Shown: piece by piece, positions 26,167 to 35,102 of the stretch
Layout of the letters: each line of letters starts with the position of its first letter
How positions within the stretch are numbered: the first letter of the stretch is position 1
Assembly (NCBI RefSeq): GCF_022440805.1
Contig: NZ_JAKNTK010000001.1
Coordinates: 3,534,001 to 3,598,000, forward strand
Reading direction: 5' to 3'
DNA: 64,000 bases
Source: Holdemania massiliensis
GTDB taxonomy: Bacteria > Bacillota_I > Bacilli_A > Erysipelotrichales > Erysipelotrichaceae
Made by a program: the position numbers and the translations under genes
Notes under the pieces: model-generated
The model's input: the letters and a program-made list of their open reading frames with translations, nothing else
Database searches by the model: none
Told to the model about the DNA's origin: nothing

Positions 26167-26281
26167 GATCATCCCCCCTGATCAGTGTATGATGCCCGGA
26201 ACTTTTCCATAACCTCGGGTCGTTGGCCCGGGTCCTTTTGCCCGGATGGAATACGATGTCAGTGTAAGGAGGAATTAACTT

Positions 26282-26554
26282 ATGGGAATGCCTGAAATTA
26301 AAAGTAGTAACGTCACCCGTTCACAAGCGATTACCGATATTCTGCAGTCGATTGCTTTGGAGGAAGCCGCGCTTGCGCACATCCTCAATGCCGAAGGGGA
26401 AAAACTGCAGTGTGCAGTTTCCATGGAATGCATTACGATTGATAAGCTGATCGAGGTCAATGAAACAGTGCAGAGTACCATGGAAGCGGCAGCAAAATTT
26501 GAGCAGGCGCTGCAGGCGAAGCTGGCCAGTTTATTCCAGGACTGCTACAAATAA
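26282..26554 (+). CDS. Small helical protein of a Firmicutes spore/collagen-associated type
   Basis: 90 residues with the pattern ILQSIALEEAALAHILNAEGEK, which I know from short proteins of endospore-forming Firmicutes often found near exosporium or collagen-like protein genes. It has no signal peptide, is mostly helical and contains three Cys (44, 50, 88). SD AAGGAGG precedes the ATG by 8 nt. Function is not established; the sporulation link is inference from family distribution. Followed by its own terminator. Confidence 0.6.
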   Translation: MGMPEIKSSNVTRSQAITDILQSIALEEAALAHILNAEGEKLQCAVSMECITIDKLIEVNETVQSTMEAAAKFEQALQAKLASLFQDCYK

Positions 26555-26576
26555 CTTTAACCGTATCCACAAGGAC

Positions 26577-26614
26577 AAAGCACCGCTGCCCACAACTGGG
26601 CCCGCGGTGCTTTT
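26577..26614 (+). terminator. Rho-independent terminator
   Basis: AAAGCACCGC / GCGGTGCTTT arms, then TTTCC. Confidence 0.8.
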
Positions 26615-26726
26615 CCTTTCATTCGCTTCTTTGATCGCTGTTGATCAGAAGTTCTCAATCTGTTTTTTGTTACCGATTTGTCTAAGCAGTACATACAGCG
26701 AATTCCCATTCTTCAATCCGAACTCT

Positions 26727-26930
26727 TTAGTTCAAGAAAATCCCCGTGATCAGCAAGACGACGAGCAATTCCAGCCCCATAATAACCCATGACCAGGGAT
26801 TTCCTAAATTCATCGTCCAAGCGTATAAACCTCTTTTTCTGACAAAGATACGAGCATCCTCACGGTTGATATAAATCCGACCGCTCATTGGCTGATTCCC
26901 TTCTTCCTGACTGTATTTTCGTTTAGCCAT
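26727..26930 (-). CDS. DUF5808-like small membrane protein
   Basis: 67 residues from ATG 26930 (AAGGAGG 6 nt upstream). The soluble part RIYINREDARIFVRKR...WTMNLGNP follows the DUF5808 pattern (an Asp-Pro/Ala-Arg-x-Phe-Val motif followed by W-T-x-N-x-G); one C-terminal transmembrane helix (about 46-66) anchors it. Role unknown. It is convergent with the preceding small gene. Confidence 0.6.
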   Translation of the reverse strand: MAKRKYSQEEGNQPMSGRIYINREDARIFVRKRGLYAWTMNLGNPWSWVIMGLELLVVLLITGIFLN

Positions 26931-27072
26931 AGAATCCTCCTTCGTGTTCTGCATCCGGACGATGCCTTCCTATGCTTTTTCTTTATCTTATCAAGGGGCG
27001 AGCAGCATCGCAAGGCTTTGCGGCTTTGATGATGCAAAATCATCAAAAAGCGGTCGGAACGGTTCGGAAAGA

Positions 27073-27101
27073 TTGAAGTTTCCGCGAATTTGGGCTACAC
27101 T
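27073..27101 (+). promoter_or_regulatory. Promoter of the ABC exporter gene
   Basis: TTGAAG (27073-27078), 17-nt spacer, TACACT (27096-27101), about 18 nt before the start codon region. Confidence 0.6.
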
Positions 27102-27125
27102 TATGTCTAACTAAAAGGGGGAATT

Positions 27126-28868
27126 GTGTTGCTTAATGCCCGAGGTAAAAAATTTCTTTCGTACTATCGGCCTTATCTGAGGCTGTTTATCGCCGATATG
27201 GTCTGTGCCTTCATCGTGGCGGCGATTTCACTGATCTTTCCGCTGCTGACACGCTACATCACCAATACTGTGTTAGTCGGTTCGCAGTCCGTGCAGCTGG
27301 ATCTGATTTTCCGTATCGGCTTAGTCATGGTCGCGTTAATTCTCATTGAACTGCTCTGTAATTTCTTCATTACTTATAAAGGTCATTATATGGGCGTCAT
27401 GATGGAACACGATATGCGCAATGAGCTGTTCAGCCATTATCAAAAGCTGTCGTTCAGTTTTTATGATGAACAGAAGACCGGCCAGCTGATGTCGCGGCTG
27501 ACCAACGATCTGTTTTCATTAACTGAACTTTACCACCATGGACCGGAAGATGTGGTGATTTCGATCATCAAGTTCTTCGGTGCTTTCTTTATTCTGCTTT
27601 CAATCAATGTTCCGCTGACGCTGATCATTTTCTCCATCCTGCCGGTCATGCTTCTCTTTGCGCTGTACTTCAACAAGAAGATGGGCAAAGCCTTTAAGCA
27701 GAACAAAGAACGCGTTGGAGATATCAATGCCCGGATTGAGGATAACTTATCCGGAATCCGTGTCGTCAAATCGTTTACCAGCGAAGGCAGTGAAATGGAA
27801 AAATTTGATGTGGAGAACAACCGCTATGTCAAATCCCGCAAGAACAGTTATCGGATCATGGCCTATTATCACTCTGGGCTGAACGCGTTTACCACAATGA
27901 TCACCGTCGTTGTCATTCTGGCTGGGTCTACGTTCATCTCGATGAAATGGATCCTGTTGGGGGATCTGTTAACTTATCTGCTTTATATCAACAATCTGAC
28001 GGAACCCGTGAAAAAGCTGATCAACTTCACAGAACAGTTCCAGGAGGGAATCACCGGTTTCCAGCGCTTTATGGAAATTATGGAAGTCGAGCCGGATATT
28101 CAGGATAAGCCGCATGCTCGGACGCTGGCTCAGGTCAAGGGCGCAGTGGACTTTGAAGACGTAGGGTTCCAGTATGCTTCCGCTTCCGATTACGTGCTGA
28201 AACATATCAATCTGCATGTGGAACCGGGTGAATATCTGGCGTTAGTGGGTTCCTCGGGGGCCGGCAAGACCACGCTGTGTTCGTTAATTCCGCGTTTCTA
28301 TGAAGTCAGCGAGGGCCGGATTTTAGTCGATGGTCAGGATATCCGCGATGTCACGATGAAATCGCTGCGCAGCTGCATCGGCATTGTTCAGCAGGATGTT
28401 TATCTGTTTGCGGGCAATGTCATGGAAAACATTCGCTATGGACGGCCCGATGCCACGGAAGAAGAAGTCATTGCCGCGGCCAAAGCCGCCAATGCGCATG
28501 ATTTCATCATGGAGCTGCCGGATGGGTATAATACAGATATCGGGCAGCGGGGCGTGAAACTGTCCGGCGGTCAAAAGCAGCGCTTATCCATCGCCCGGGT
28601 CTTCTTAAAAAATCCGCCGATCCTGATTTTTGACGAAGCGACCAGCGCTTTGGATAATGAAAGCGAAAAGGTGGTTCAGGATTCTCTGGAACGCCTGGCC
28701 CGCAACCGCACAACGTTTGTCATCGCGCATCGCTTATCCACGATCCGCAACGCCCGGCGGATTGTCGTTTTGTCAGATGAGGGTATTTTGGAACAGGGCG
28801 ATCATGCGGCGCTGATGGCAGCCGACGGTGCTTATGCCCATTTATACCGCATGCAATTTGAACATTGA
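27126..28868 (+). CDS. ABC exporter half-transporter (MsbA/BmrA-like multidrug or lipid exporter)
   Basis: 580 residues: six-helix ABC_membrane domain (about 15-310) and nucleotide-binding domain with Walker A VGSSGAGKTT, signature LSGGQKQRLS, Walker B ILIFDEATSALD and H-loop IAHRLST. It works as a homodimer in the cytoplasmic membrane. The start is GTG 27126, or TTG 27129, which has better spacing from AGGGGG. The YwaF-like gene follows after 18 bp, so the two are likely cotranscribed. Substrate unknown. Confidence 0.85.
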   Translation: MLLNARGKKFLSYYRPYLRLFIADMVCAFIVAAISLIFPLLTRYITNTVLVGSQSVQLDLIFRIGLVMVALILIELLCNFFITYKGHYMGVMMEHDMRNELFSHYQKLSFSFYDEQKTGQLMSRLTNDLFSLTELYHHGPEDVVISIIKFFGAFFILLSINVPLTLIIFSILPVMLLFALYFNKKMGKAFKQNKERVGDINARIEDNLSGIRVVKSFTSEGSEMEKFDVENNRYVKSRKNSYRIMAYYHSGLNAFTTMITVVVILAGSTFISMKWILLGDLLTYLLYINNLTEPVKKLINFTEQFQEGITGFQRFMEIMEVEPDIQDKPHARTLAQVKGAVDFEDVGFQYASASDYVLKHINLHVEPGEYLALVGSSGAGKTTLCSLIPRFYEVSEGRILVDGQDIRDVTMKSLRSCIGIVQQDVYLFAGNVMENIRYGRPDATEEEVIAAAKAANAHDFIMELPDGYNTDIGQRGVKLSGGQKQRLSIARVFLKNPPILIFDEATSALDNESEKVVQDSLERLARNRTTFVIAHRLSTIRNARRIVVLSDEGILEQGDHAALMAADGAYAHLYRMQFEH

Positions 28869-28886
28869 TTCTAAGGAGGTTTTACT

Positions 28887-29669
28887 ATCTCACAATTCTT
28901 CTGTTTCTGGGATGAGGTGCTGCCTGGAACAGCCTATGGTTTCTTAAGTCTGCCGCACATGCTGGAAATTCTGTTCATTCCCTTAAGTCTGGGACTGCTT
29001 CTACATTGGACGCAAACCCATTCGCGGCAAGCGGCCAGAAAATTACTCCACGGATTGGCCATCGCTGTCCCATGTCTGGAACTGACACGGATTGTCTGGC
29101 TGTTTCTGTTAGGTGAAGGGTATTGGGTCAAGCTGCTTCCGCTGCATCTGTGCGGGCTGCAGGTCTTGTTTATTCCGCTTGCCGTCTTTACCCGCTCAGA
29201 AGCCCTGCGCAGTTATGTGTGGGCCACTTCCATTCTCGGCGGAATCACGGCTATCGTTTATCCGGCCGGGATTGTCGGTACTTATCCCTTTTTCCACTTT
29301 CAGACATTCCAAAGCTTTGCCCTGCATCTGCTTCTGATTTTAGTTCCCATCTTAATGTTTCTGTGCGATGGTTACTCCCCAACGTTTAGACAGCTGCCTT
29401 CCGTCACGGTGATTCTGAGCCTCAGTGCCCTGTGCGCCTTCGCTGTGGACTGGATTTGGGGACAGAATTACATGTTTCTTCGGGAAGTCCCGGACATTGG
29501 CTTTTTACAGGAGATCCTGCGCCTGGGCGGATATCCCGCTTACTGGCTGACCTTGGGTTCGGCTGTGCTTGCGGGCTGTGCCTTGTTACTGGCTTGGGGA
29601 CAGCGCTGGGCTCAACATAGACAAACACATCAACATGAGAAAAGAGGAATGACGCGGACGGGGATGTGA
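28887..29669 (+). CDS. YwaF/TIGR02206-type membrane protein with a probable AUC start codon
   Basis: 260 residues if it starts at ATC 28887, which is 7 nt behind a perfect AAGGAGG (28873-28879). An in-frame stop (TAA 28872-28874) excludes any upstream start. The next usable codon is GTG 28917, which lacks a good SD and would remove SQFFCFWDEV, a segment fitting the N-terminus of this family. The protein has six hydrophobic helices and family features LPLHLCGLQVLFIPLAVFTR, PFFHF and WGQNYMFLREVP. Function unknown; membrane location certain. Confidence 0.72.
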   Translation: MSQFFCFWDEVLPGTAYGFLSLPHMLEILFIPLSLGLLLHWTQTHSRQAARKLLHGLAIAVPCLELTRIVWLFLLGEGYWVKLLPLHLCGLQVLFIPLAVFTRSEALRSYVWATSILGGITAIVYPAGIVGTYPFFHFQTFQSFALHLLLILVPILMFLCDGYSPTFRQLPSVTVILSLSALCAFAVDWIWGQNYMFLREVPDIGFLQEILRLGGYPAYWLTLGSAVLAGCALLLAWGQRWAQHRQTHQHEKRGMTRTGM

Positions 29670-29694
29670 CCCGTCTGCAATCTTCCTCTTTTTG
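29641..29694 (+). terminator. Long-stem terminator after the YwaF-like gene
   Basis: AAAGAGGAA...GCGGACGGG / CCCGTCTGC...TTCCTCTTT, followed by TT. It overlaps the stop codon. Confidence 0.8.
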
Positions 29695-29718
29695 TTATCC
29701 AGCGCCTGTCTGCGTTCG

Positions 29719-29997
29719 TTATTCTGTTTCCAACAGAACTTTTTGATATCTTCGCGACAGCTCCATCTGTTTGATCAGCAATTCTTCATAATAGGGCTTT
29801 AATTCCGGATCTTGGATCAGGGCACAGCCCTTTTCAATCACAATCTGTTCGCGGGATGCATCGAGAATCGGCAGCTGATGTTCCCGCTTATAAGCCAGAA
29901 CCTGTCTGACCGCTGTCATTCGCTTTTCAAATAATTCTGCCATCTGGGCGTCAATTTCATTAATCATTTCCCGGGCCTGTTGTAAACTATCCTGCAT
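29719..29997 (-). CDS. Chorismate mutase, AroQ type
   Basis: 92 residues from ATG 29997 (GAGGAGG 5 nt upstream; the earlier in-frame ATG lies before this SD). All-helical AroQ fold: INEIDAQMAELFEKRM, VLAYKREHQLPILD (with the catalytic Arg/Lys positions) and the C-terminal YYEELLIKQMELSRRYQ. It converts chorismate to prephenate for Phe/Tyr. A free-standing monofunctional form in a genome with a tryptophan importer fits partial aromatic amino-acid synthesis. Confidence 0.85.
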   Translation of the reverse strand: MQDSLQQAREMINEIDAQMAELFEKRMTAVRQVLAYKREHQLPILDASREQIVIEKGCALIQDPELKPYYEELLIKQMELSRRYQKVLLETE

Positions 29998-30016
29998 AAC
30001 TTCCTCCTCAATCATC

Positions 30017-30044
30017 TTGACAATTCCTTAATTGGTGATAAAAT
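30017..30044 (+). promoter_or_regulatory. Promoter of the tRNA-Ala gene
   Basis: TTGACA (30017-30022), 16-nt spacer, TAAAAT (30039-30044). It lies back to back with the chorismate mutase gene. Confidence 0.8.
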
Positions 30045-30057
30045 TAATATCGTGTCT

Positions 30058-30133
30058 GGGGCCGTAGCTCAGCTGGGAGAGCGTTGCGTTCGCAATGCAA
30101 AGGTCGCGAGTTCGATCCTCGTCGGCTCCACCA
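30058..30133 (+). tRNA. tRNA-Ala (anticodon CGC)
   Basis: Complete 76-nt cloverleaf: acceptor GGGGCCG/CGGCTCC, D arm GCTC/GAGC, anticodon loop TTCGCAA with CGC at 30091-30093, T arm GCGAG-TTCGATC-CTCGT, and encoded CCA. Reads GCG codons. Own promoter and terminator. Confidence 0.96.
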
Positions 30134-30145
30134 GATTTCACGATC

Positions 30146-30177
30146 AGACAGGAACAAACGTTCCTGTCTTTTATTTT
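30146..30177 (+). terminator. Terminator of the tRNA-Ala transcript
   Basis: Perfect AGACAGGAAC-AAAC-GTTCCTGTCT stem with TTTATTTTG. Confidence 0.9.
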
Positions 30178-30281
30178 GTATTATACACTGAAAAATCCCA
30201 AAGATGGAGTTTTTTTTATTCAATGTTCCTGTTTATCCGCTCAACCTACACAGACTGAGATTTTTACTGAACCCGAAGAAA

Positions 30282-30321
30282 AGGATACTTCACGAATGAG
30301 GTGAAATATCCTATTTTTTTA
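30282..30321. terminator. Bidirectional terminator
   Basis: AGGATA-C-TTCAC / GTGAA-A-TATCCT with a T-run on the plus side and TTTTCTTC on the minus side; it ends the GGDEF/EAL gene and backs up the tRNA terminator. Confidence 0.75.
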
Positions 30322-33300
30322 TTCCTTAGACGGCTGTTCTTTTTTCGCTTTTTTCTTTACCGCTTTGCGCAGTTCTTCCATCGCTTCCGGATCCGGCTGC
30401 GGCGGAGTCAGTTCGCCTTTGCGGAAATAGAATCCCTGCATGTAATCCGTACCGCATTCGATCAGCACTTCCATTTCTGCCCGGGTTTCTACACCTTCCG
30501 CCAGAATTTTGATATGACGGCTGCGGAAATAGACAACCAGCCCCTCATAGAACTCGCGGCGGTTAAGATCCTGATCAATCCCACGGATAATGCTCATGTC
30601 GATCTTCACGTAGTTTGGCATCAAGTCGAGCAGCGTGGCTTCCCCATTATAGCCCGTTCCATAATCATCCAAGGCTATTTCCTGATGCTGCTCAACGCAG
30701 CGTTTCCGTTTATGCAGCGTGGCCTGTTCACCCATCTTCTCACTTTCTGTCAGTTCGATGACAACCTGGGAATTGTATTGACCAAAGCGCCGATCCAGTT
30801 CCGCCAGATCCTCCGGCGTCAGCCGCAGACTGGAAATGGAATTGATGAACAGTTTCTTCCCTTTCAGATGTTCATGATAGCGATCAATCGTTTCCATCGC
30901 TTTGAACCAAGTCAGATGTTCAATCTGATACAGCCGTGACTGGGCCCGGGCAATCCGCAGCACTGCCGAAGGTGTCGGTAATTTTTCCATCTTTGGCCGC
31001 ATCAGCATTTCATAGCCATAGACCGTTTGCGACGCAACATCAATGATCGGCTGGAATACAAAGTCAATCAGTTCATTTTCAATCAGCCGGTTGAGATCTT
31101 CACTGCTGTGCAGCATAAACGAATCCTTCTGATAGCTTTCAATTTCAAAATCCTTGATTCCGCCCTTCACGGAATTCTTGATTTCATACATCGCAAAATC
31201 AGCGTATTTGATTAATTCTTCCAGATTCCGGCTGTCCTTTGGATACCACGAAACACCAAAAGAAGCACGGATCCGAATGCGTTTGCCATCCGGCAGATCC
31301 ATCTCATAAGCCGCCATAGCCTTGCGGATCTGTTCGATCTTCTGACGAATCTGGAAGTCCGTATCATAGCCATAGAACAAAACGTAGAACTCGTCGCCGG
31401 ACATCCGCGCCGCAATTTCATGCGAGCCGGCATTGCTGCGCAGAACATCAGCCGCACTGCGAATATAGCCGTCGCCGCAGTCATGTCCGTACGTATCGTT
31501 AATATACTTCAGGTTATCGAGATCCATCATCATAAAGGCTGTAATTTTCAGCCGTTCCGGATGCTCAAAACGCTCCTGGGCAAACCGCTGGAACGCCCGC
31601 CGGTTTAACAAATTGGTCAGAACATCATAATCCCGTTCATATTCAATGCGGTGACGTTCCACCATTTCCGCCGTTACATCCTGAATCACACCCAGGATCG
31701 TCTGCCCCAATGCCGCAGTTTTCAAACGCAACCAGCGGGCTCCACCGCTCTGTGGCTCCAGTTTGATCAGTTTCTCACGCTGCCGGCCTAAATCCCCGAG
31801 ATCCAGATTCAGCTGATGCAGGTGATCGCTGAACTGATCCAGGGTCAGCATCTGATCCTCATGACTCTGCTGCGGCTGCAGCGCGTCAAAGAACCCGGAG
31901 GTGCAGAAGACAGAATTTTTTGCCGGATCGATTTCAAACGCACCGATCTGGATTGAAAGCATGCCGATAATCTGCGACAGCCGCGAGCTGTTTTCAGCAA
32001 CGCTCTTGCTCAGTTCTTCAATGGCCTGACTGAGCTGATCAATTTCCGTGATGCGGATCGGATCCAGATGAATCGGCCGGTTCGGATCGGAATTGCGGAC
32101 TTTGCGGGCCAAGGCGCCGATCTGTCGGGAAGGCCGGTAACTGGCATAGATGGTCGCAGTCAGTCCCACCAGCATCGACAGAATCATAAAGGTCAGAATT
32201 GTATTCTGGATTTTCCGCGAGAATCCATACAATGCATCCCGGGACTCCAGACCGACTAAGACCCAGCGCTGATGGGAAAACGGAGCATTGGTATTATACA
32301 GATCCAACGGCTGCAGACTGCCGTAAATCCGCTGCTTCAGCTTTAACGCTTCGGTATGAATCAGCGCTCCGGAACCGGATATTTCCTGATCCATCTGAAA
32401 GACCAGCTCTTCCGCTTCGCCAAACATTGCGATGAACACACCGCCGCTGTGCGTCACCTTCTGCAAGGTTAAGCCCTCCGCTGCCGCCTGGGATTCATCG
32501 AGAATCGCCAGCATATATGAACCGGACTGATCGGAAAGCAGTTCCTTGGCCGGCAGCATCGTCTTCAGATAATCGTCCGCCAATGAAATTCCAAGGACGC
32601 CCAGCACCGTGCCGTCACTGGCGACTAATGGTTGGGAATAGGTCAGCGTTTTGATCATTGCTTCATTTAACGTTGATCCATAACCCCAATACCCGGCATC
32701 CTCCCGTTCCAGCTCCGGAACGGACCGAATTGCCTGGACAGGATTGTTGTAGAAGTAACTTTCCGCTGTAATTTTAAACCGCGGGCTCCAGCCGACGTCC
32801 ATCGCAATGCCTAAAGCCTGCGCCACATCTGTCGGTGAGCGTTCCATCAGAAGATCAGAATTATCATAAGGATTGTTGATCGGATCCAAGTCGCGCAGGT
32901 ACAGCCCGCTTTTCTCAGCCGACTCCCCTTCGCCGATTTCCACCGGCGTTCCTTCAAAGACCAGAAAAACACCGGTCACGGTGTTTCGGCGCATTAAAGC
33001 GACCAGATCCGGACCGATGGTTTTTAAGATATTGCTGGTCAGTTTGGCTCCCGGCACCAGATCCGAAACCGTCATCTCAGCTTCAGCTAACTGCTGCTCG
33101 ATTTCCTCTTCAATTTTCGTCTGGTAGATCGAAAAATTACTCCAGCGCTGGATCATTTCATTTTCCAGATAATTCTTCCGATTGATGACCCGTTCGTTCA
33201 GGATTTCCTCAGCATTTCGATCAAGCTTGGTAATCACGCCGCCGTTAAATACCAACATCCCAAACAAACTGATCTGAAAAATTTGAACGATGATCAAAGG

Positions 33301-33339
33301 GATCAGAATACGATTGAAAACACTTCTTTTTTTCAGCAT
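30319..33339 (-). CDS. Membrane sensor with dCache-like, HAMP, PAS-like, GGDEF and EAL domains
   Basis: 1006 residues. Helix 1 (about 10-33), a large extracytoplasmic sensor (about 35-385), helix 2 (about 388-408), a HAMP-like linker, a PAS-like part (about 460-570), GGDEF with MSGDEF at about 646-651 and EAL from about 755. The GGDEF motif is SGDEF, a tolerated variant, and DNLKYINDTYGH is present. The EAL motif is EML, yet the metal and catalytic residues look intact (ELTES, DDYGTGYN, VKIDMS, AEGVET, MQGFYF). It could make and degrade c-di-GMP in response to an external ligand. It lies 27 bp after an orphan solute-binding lipoprotein gene. Confidence 0.85.
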   Translation of the reverse strand: MLKKRSVFNRILIPLIIVQIFQISLFGMLVFNGGVITKLDRNAEEILNERVINRKNYLENEMIQRWSNFSIYQTKIEEEIEQQLAEAEMTVSDLVPGAKLTSNILKTIGPDLVALMRRNTVTGVFLVFEGTPVEIGEGESAEKSGLYLRDLDPINNPYDNSDLLMERSPTDVAQALGIAMDVGWSPRFKITAESYFYNNPVQAIRSVPELEREDAGYWGYGSTLNEAMIKTLTYSQPLVASDGTVLGVLGISLADDYLKTMLPAKELLSDQSGSYMLAILDESQAAAEGLTLQKVTHSGGVFIAMFGEAEELVFQMDQEISGSGALIHTEALKLKQRIYGSLQPLDLYNTNAPFSHQRWVLVGLESRDALYGFSRKIQNTILTFMILSMLVGLTATIYASYRPSRQIGALARKVRNSDPNRPIHLDPIRITEIDQLSQAIEELSKSVAENSSRLSQIIGMLSIQIGAFEIDPAKNSVFCTSGFFDALQPQQSHEDQMLTLDQFSDHLHQLNLDLGDLGRQREKLIKLEPQSGGARWLRLKTAALGQTILGVIQDVTAEMVERHRIEYERDYDVLTNLLNRRAFQRFAQERFEHPERLKITAFMMMDLDNLKYINDTYGHDCGDGYIRSAADVLRSNAGSHEIAARMSGDEFYVLFYGYDTDFQIRQKIEQIRKAMAAYEMDLPDGKRIRIRASFGVSWYPKDSRNLEELIKYADFAMYEIKNSVKGGIKDFEIESYQKDSFMLHSSEDLNRLIENELIDFVFQPIIDVASQTVYGYEMLMRPKMEKLPTPSAVLRIARAQSRLYQIEHLTWFKAMETIDRYHEHLKGKKLFINSISSLRLTPEDLAELDRRFGQYNSQVVIELTESEKMGEQATLHKRKRCVEQHQEIALDDYGTGYNGEATLLDLMPNYVKIDMSIIRGIDQDLNRREFYEGLVVYFRSRHIKILAEGVETRAEMEVLIECGTDYMQGFYFRKGELTPPQPDPEAMEELRKAVKKKAKKEQPSKE

Positions 33340-33366
33340 ATTCCGGTTACTCCTTTTCTACAAACG

Positions 33367-34827
33367 TTATTTCTTTACAATTTCCTGCATTTGCTGCGTC
33401 AGCGACGTAAACCAAGCGTCAAAATAAGCTTCGGTCTCAAATTCAGCGGCCGCCTCATCCAGGCTCATCCCCTGTGCCAGCTTCGCCTTGACCTGTTCGC
33501 GATCCGCTTTCGCCAGATCCTGCATCGACGTGTCCAATAAAGAGCGGGCATCATTGCCGCCTTCAAAGGCTTTTGTCGTATACAGTTCAACTTCATTCAG
33601 CTGCTTTTCCGCGACTTCAACCACATCGATCATCTCAGCGGAAGCCAGTTCTTCATGACTGTCCATGACTTTTTTTATCGCTTCAAAATCATTTGCAGCT
33701 TTTTTTACCGGCAAATAACCTGAAGCCAGTGAAAATTCAATGTTTCGTTCTTCTTCCGTAAACCATTTTAAGAATACAACCGAAGCATATTCATGCGCGG
33801 CATCCGAGCGGGACACAACCATGCCGGCGCCCTGCTGAACCGCGATTTTATCCCCGTCCGCAAACATCGGCGCGGCTGCCAGAACAGATTCGATCGGATA
33901 GCTTTCAACATCACTGACCGCCACTTCCTTCGGGAAATAAGCTGCTCCGCTGCTCGATCCGACTAAGGCGATCAGATCGCCGGTTTTCGCATCATCCGAA
34001 CGGAAGCGTCCCTGGGCTGTAAAATAGCCGCGAATATAAGGAATATAATAATTATCCCACAATTTCTTAAAGATCTCACGATCCAGATTCAGTGTCACCT
34101 GATCCCCTTCAACTGCAAAAATTTCCTTCCCCAGCTGACGGCTGCCGATAATCATATAATTCGCCATCGCATCCCGGCCAAAGAAAGCCTTGCCGTCATT
34201 GGGCTGCGGTGTCAGACTGTCCGTCCACTCATAGTATTCCCGGGCTACCTTCGTCACGCCCTCCAATGTATTTAACTCATCCAAGGTGGCACCGGTCTCG
34301 TCCGCAAACCGATCCCAATCCGTCTTGTTCAGCATCATCAATTCCGTGGATTTGGCAATCGGGAATATTTTCAGACTGTCGTCCTCACCGATCCGACCTT
34401 CGCTCAAATACTCATCCCGATAGGATGCCAGGTCTTCTTCGCTCATATACTGATCAATTGAAGCGACCAGCCCCAGCTTGTCAACCTTAAACGCGGTATC
34501 GGCATAAGCCGCAAAGATATCCGGAATTTCCCCGGCTCCGACCTTCTTTTCCGCCGATTCTTCAACCTTCTTGATCAAATCGTTGACATTGCCCTGACTG
34601 TACGCTTCGACCACAATCCCCTTTTCAGCCCCAATCGTTTCGTTAAATTCAGTCACCAATCCGTCGAAAGCTGCTTTCTGCGTCCCGTTATAATAAGTCC
34701 AGATTTCCAGCGTAACTGGCTTGTTTGGATCCAGCAAACGGTCATAGTTTTCCTTTTTCGCTCCGCAGCCCTGCATCATGAGCATTGCCGCCATCACGAT
34801 CATCCCAAATTTAGTTTGTCTTTTCAT
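33367..34827 (-). CDS. Orphan extracellular solute-binding lipoprotein (SBP family 1)
   Basis: 486 residues from ATG 34827 (AAAGG 8 nt upstream). Lipoprotein signal with MLMMQGC. The mature protein follows the sugar-type binding-protein pattern: VTLEIWTYYNGTQ, IPDIFAAYAD, KSTELMMLNKTDW, FLKWFTEEERNIEF, SGYLPVKK. No permease or ATPase gene is adjacent; instead the next gene encodes a membrane GGDEF/EAL sensor. It may present its ligand to that sensor or to a transporter encoded elsewhere. C-terminal segment (about 400-486) is unusually rich in Ala, Glu and Asp. Confidence 0.82.
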   Translation of the reverse strand: MKRQTKFGMIVMAAMLMMQGCGAKKENYDRLLDPNKPVTLEIWTYYNGTQKAAFDGLVTEFNETIGAEKGIVVEAYSQGNVNDLIKKVEESAEKKVGAGEIPDIFAAYADTAFKVDKLGLVASIDQYMSEEDLASYRDEYLSEGRIGEDDSLKIFPIAKSTELMMLNKTDWDRFADETGATLDELNTLEGVTKVAREYYEWTDSLTPQPNDGKAFFGRDAMANYMIIGSRQLGKEIFAVEGDQVTLNLDREIFKKLWDNYYIPYIRGYFTAQGRFRSDDAKTGDLIALVGSSSGAAYFPKEVAVSDVESYPIESVLAAAPMFADGDKIAVQQGAGMVVSRSDAAHEYASVVFLKWFTEEERNIEFSLASGYLPVKKAANDFEAIKKVMDSHEELASAEMIDVVEVAEKQLNEVELYTTKAFEGGNDARSLLDTSMQDLAKADREQVKAKLAQGMSLDEAAAEFETEAYFDAWFTSLTQQMQEIVKK

Positions 34828-34854
34828 ATTCTGCACCTTTTCTATATATTCAAC

Positions 34855-34905
34855 ATTATAGTAGTTTCATATTCAAATTACCATGATTTTACAGTAATAT
34901 GAAAC
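34855..34905 (-). promoter_or_regulatory. Promoter -10 and inverted repeat upstream of the solute-binding protein gene
   Basis: On the minus strand TATAAT (34860-34855) is preceded by a perfect 10-bp inverted repeat, GTTTCATATT (34864-34873 on plus) and AATATGAAAC (34896-34905), in the -15 to -50 region. No good -35 is present, so the repeat is a candidate activator or operator site. Confidence 0.5.
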
Positions 34906-35102
34906 GTTATTACCTAACCAAAAAAGCAGAAAAAAGGAAAGGGAAAAGGAAAGTTCCGCATTCCACTGTACAAAGTTTCTCTGAAATTTTCCATATTTAG
35001 TGCACAGTTACAAAAATTCTTTCCCCATCTCCGACGCTGTTTCCTTTCTGATTCCCCACGATGTGATGTAAGGACGGGAATCCTCCCGTCCACGGCCTTC
35101 AA

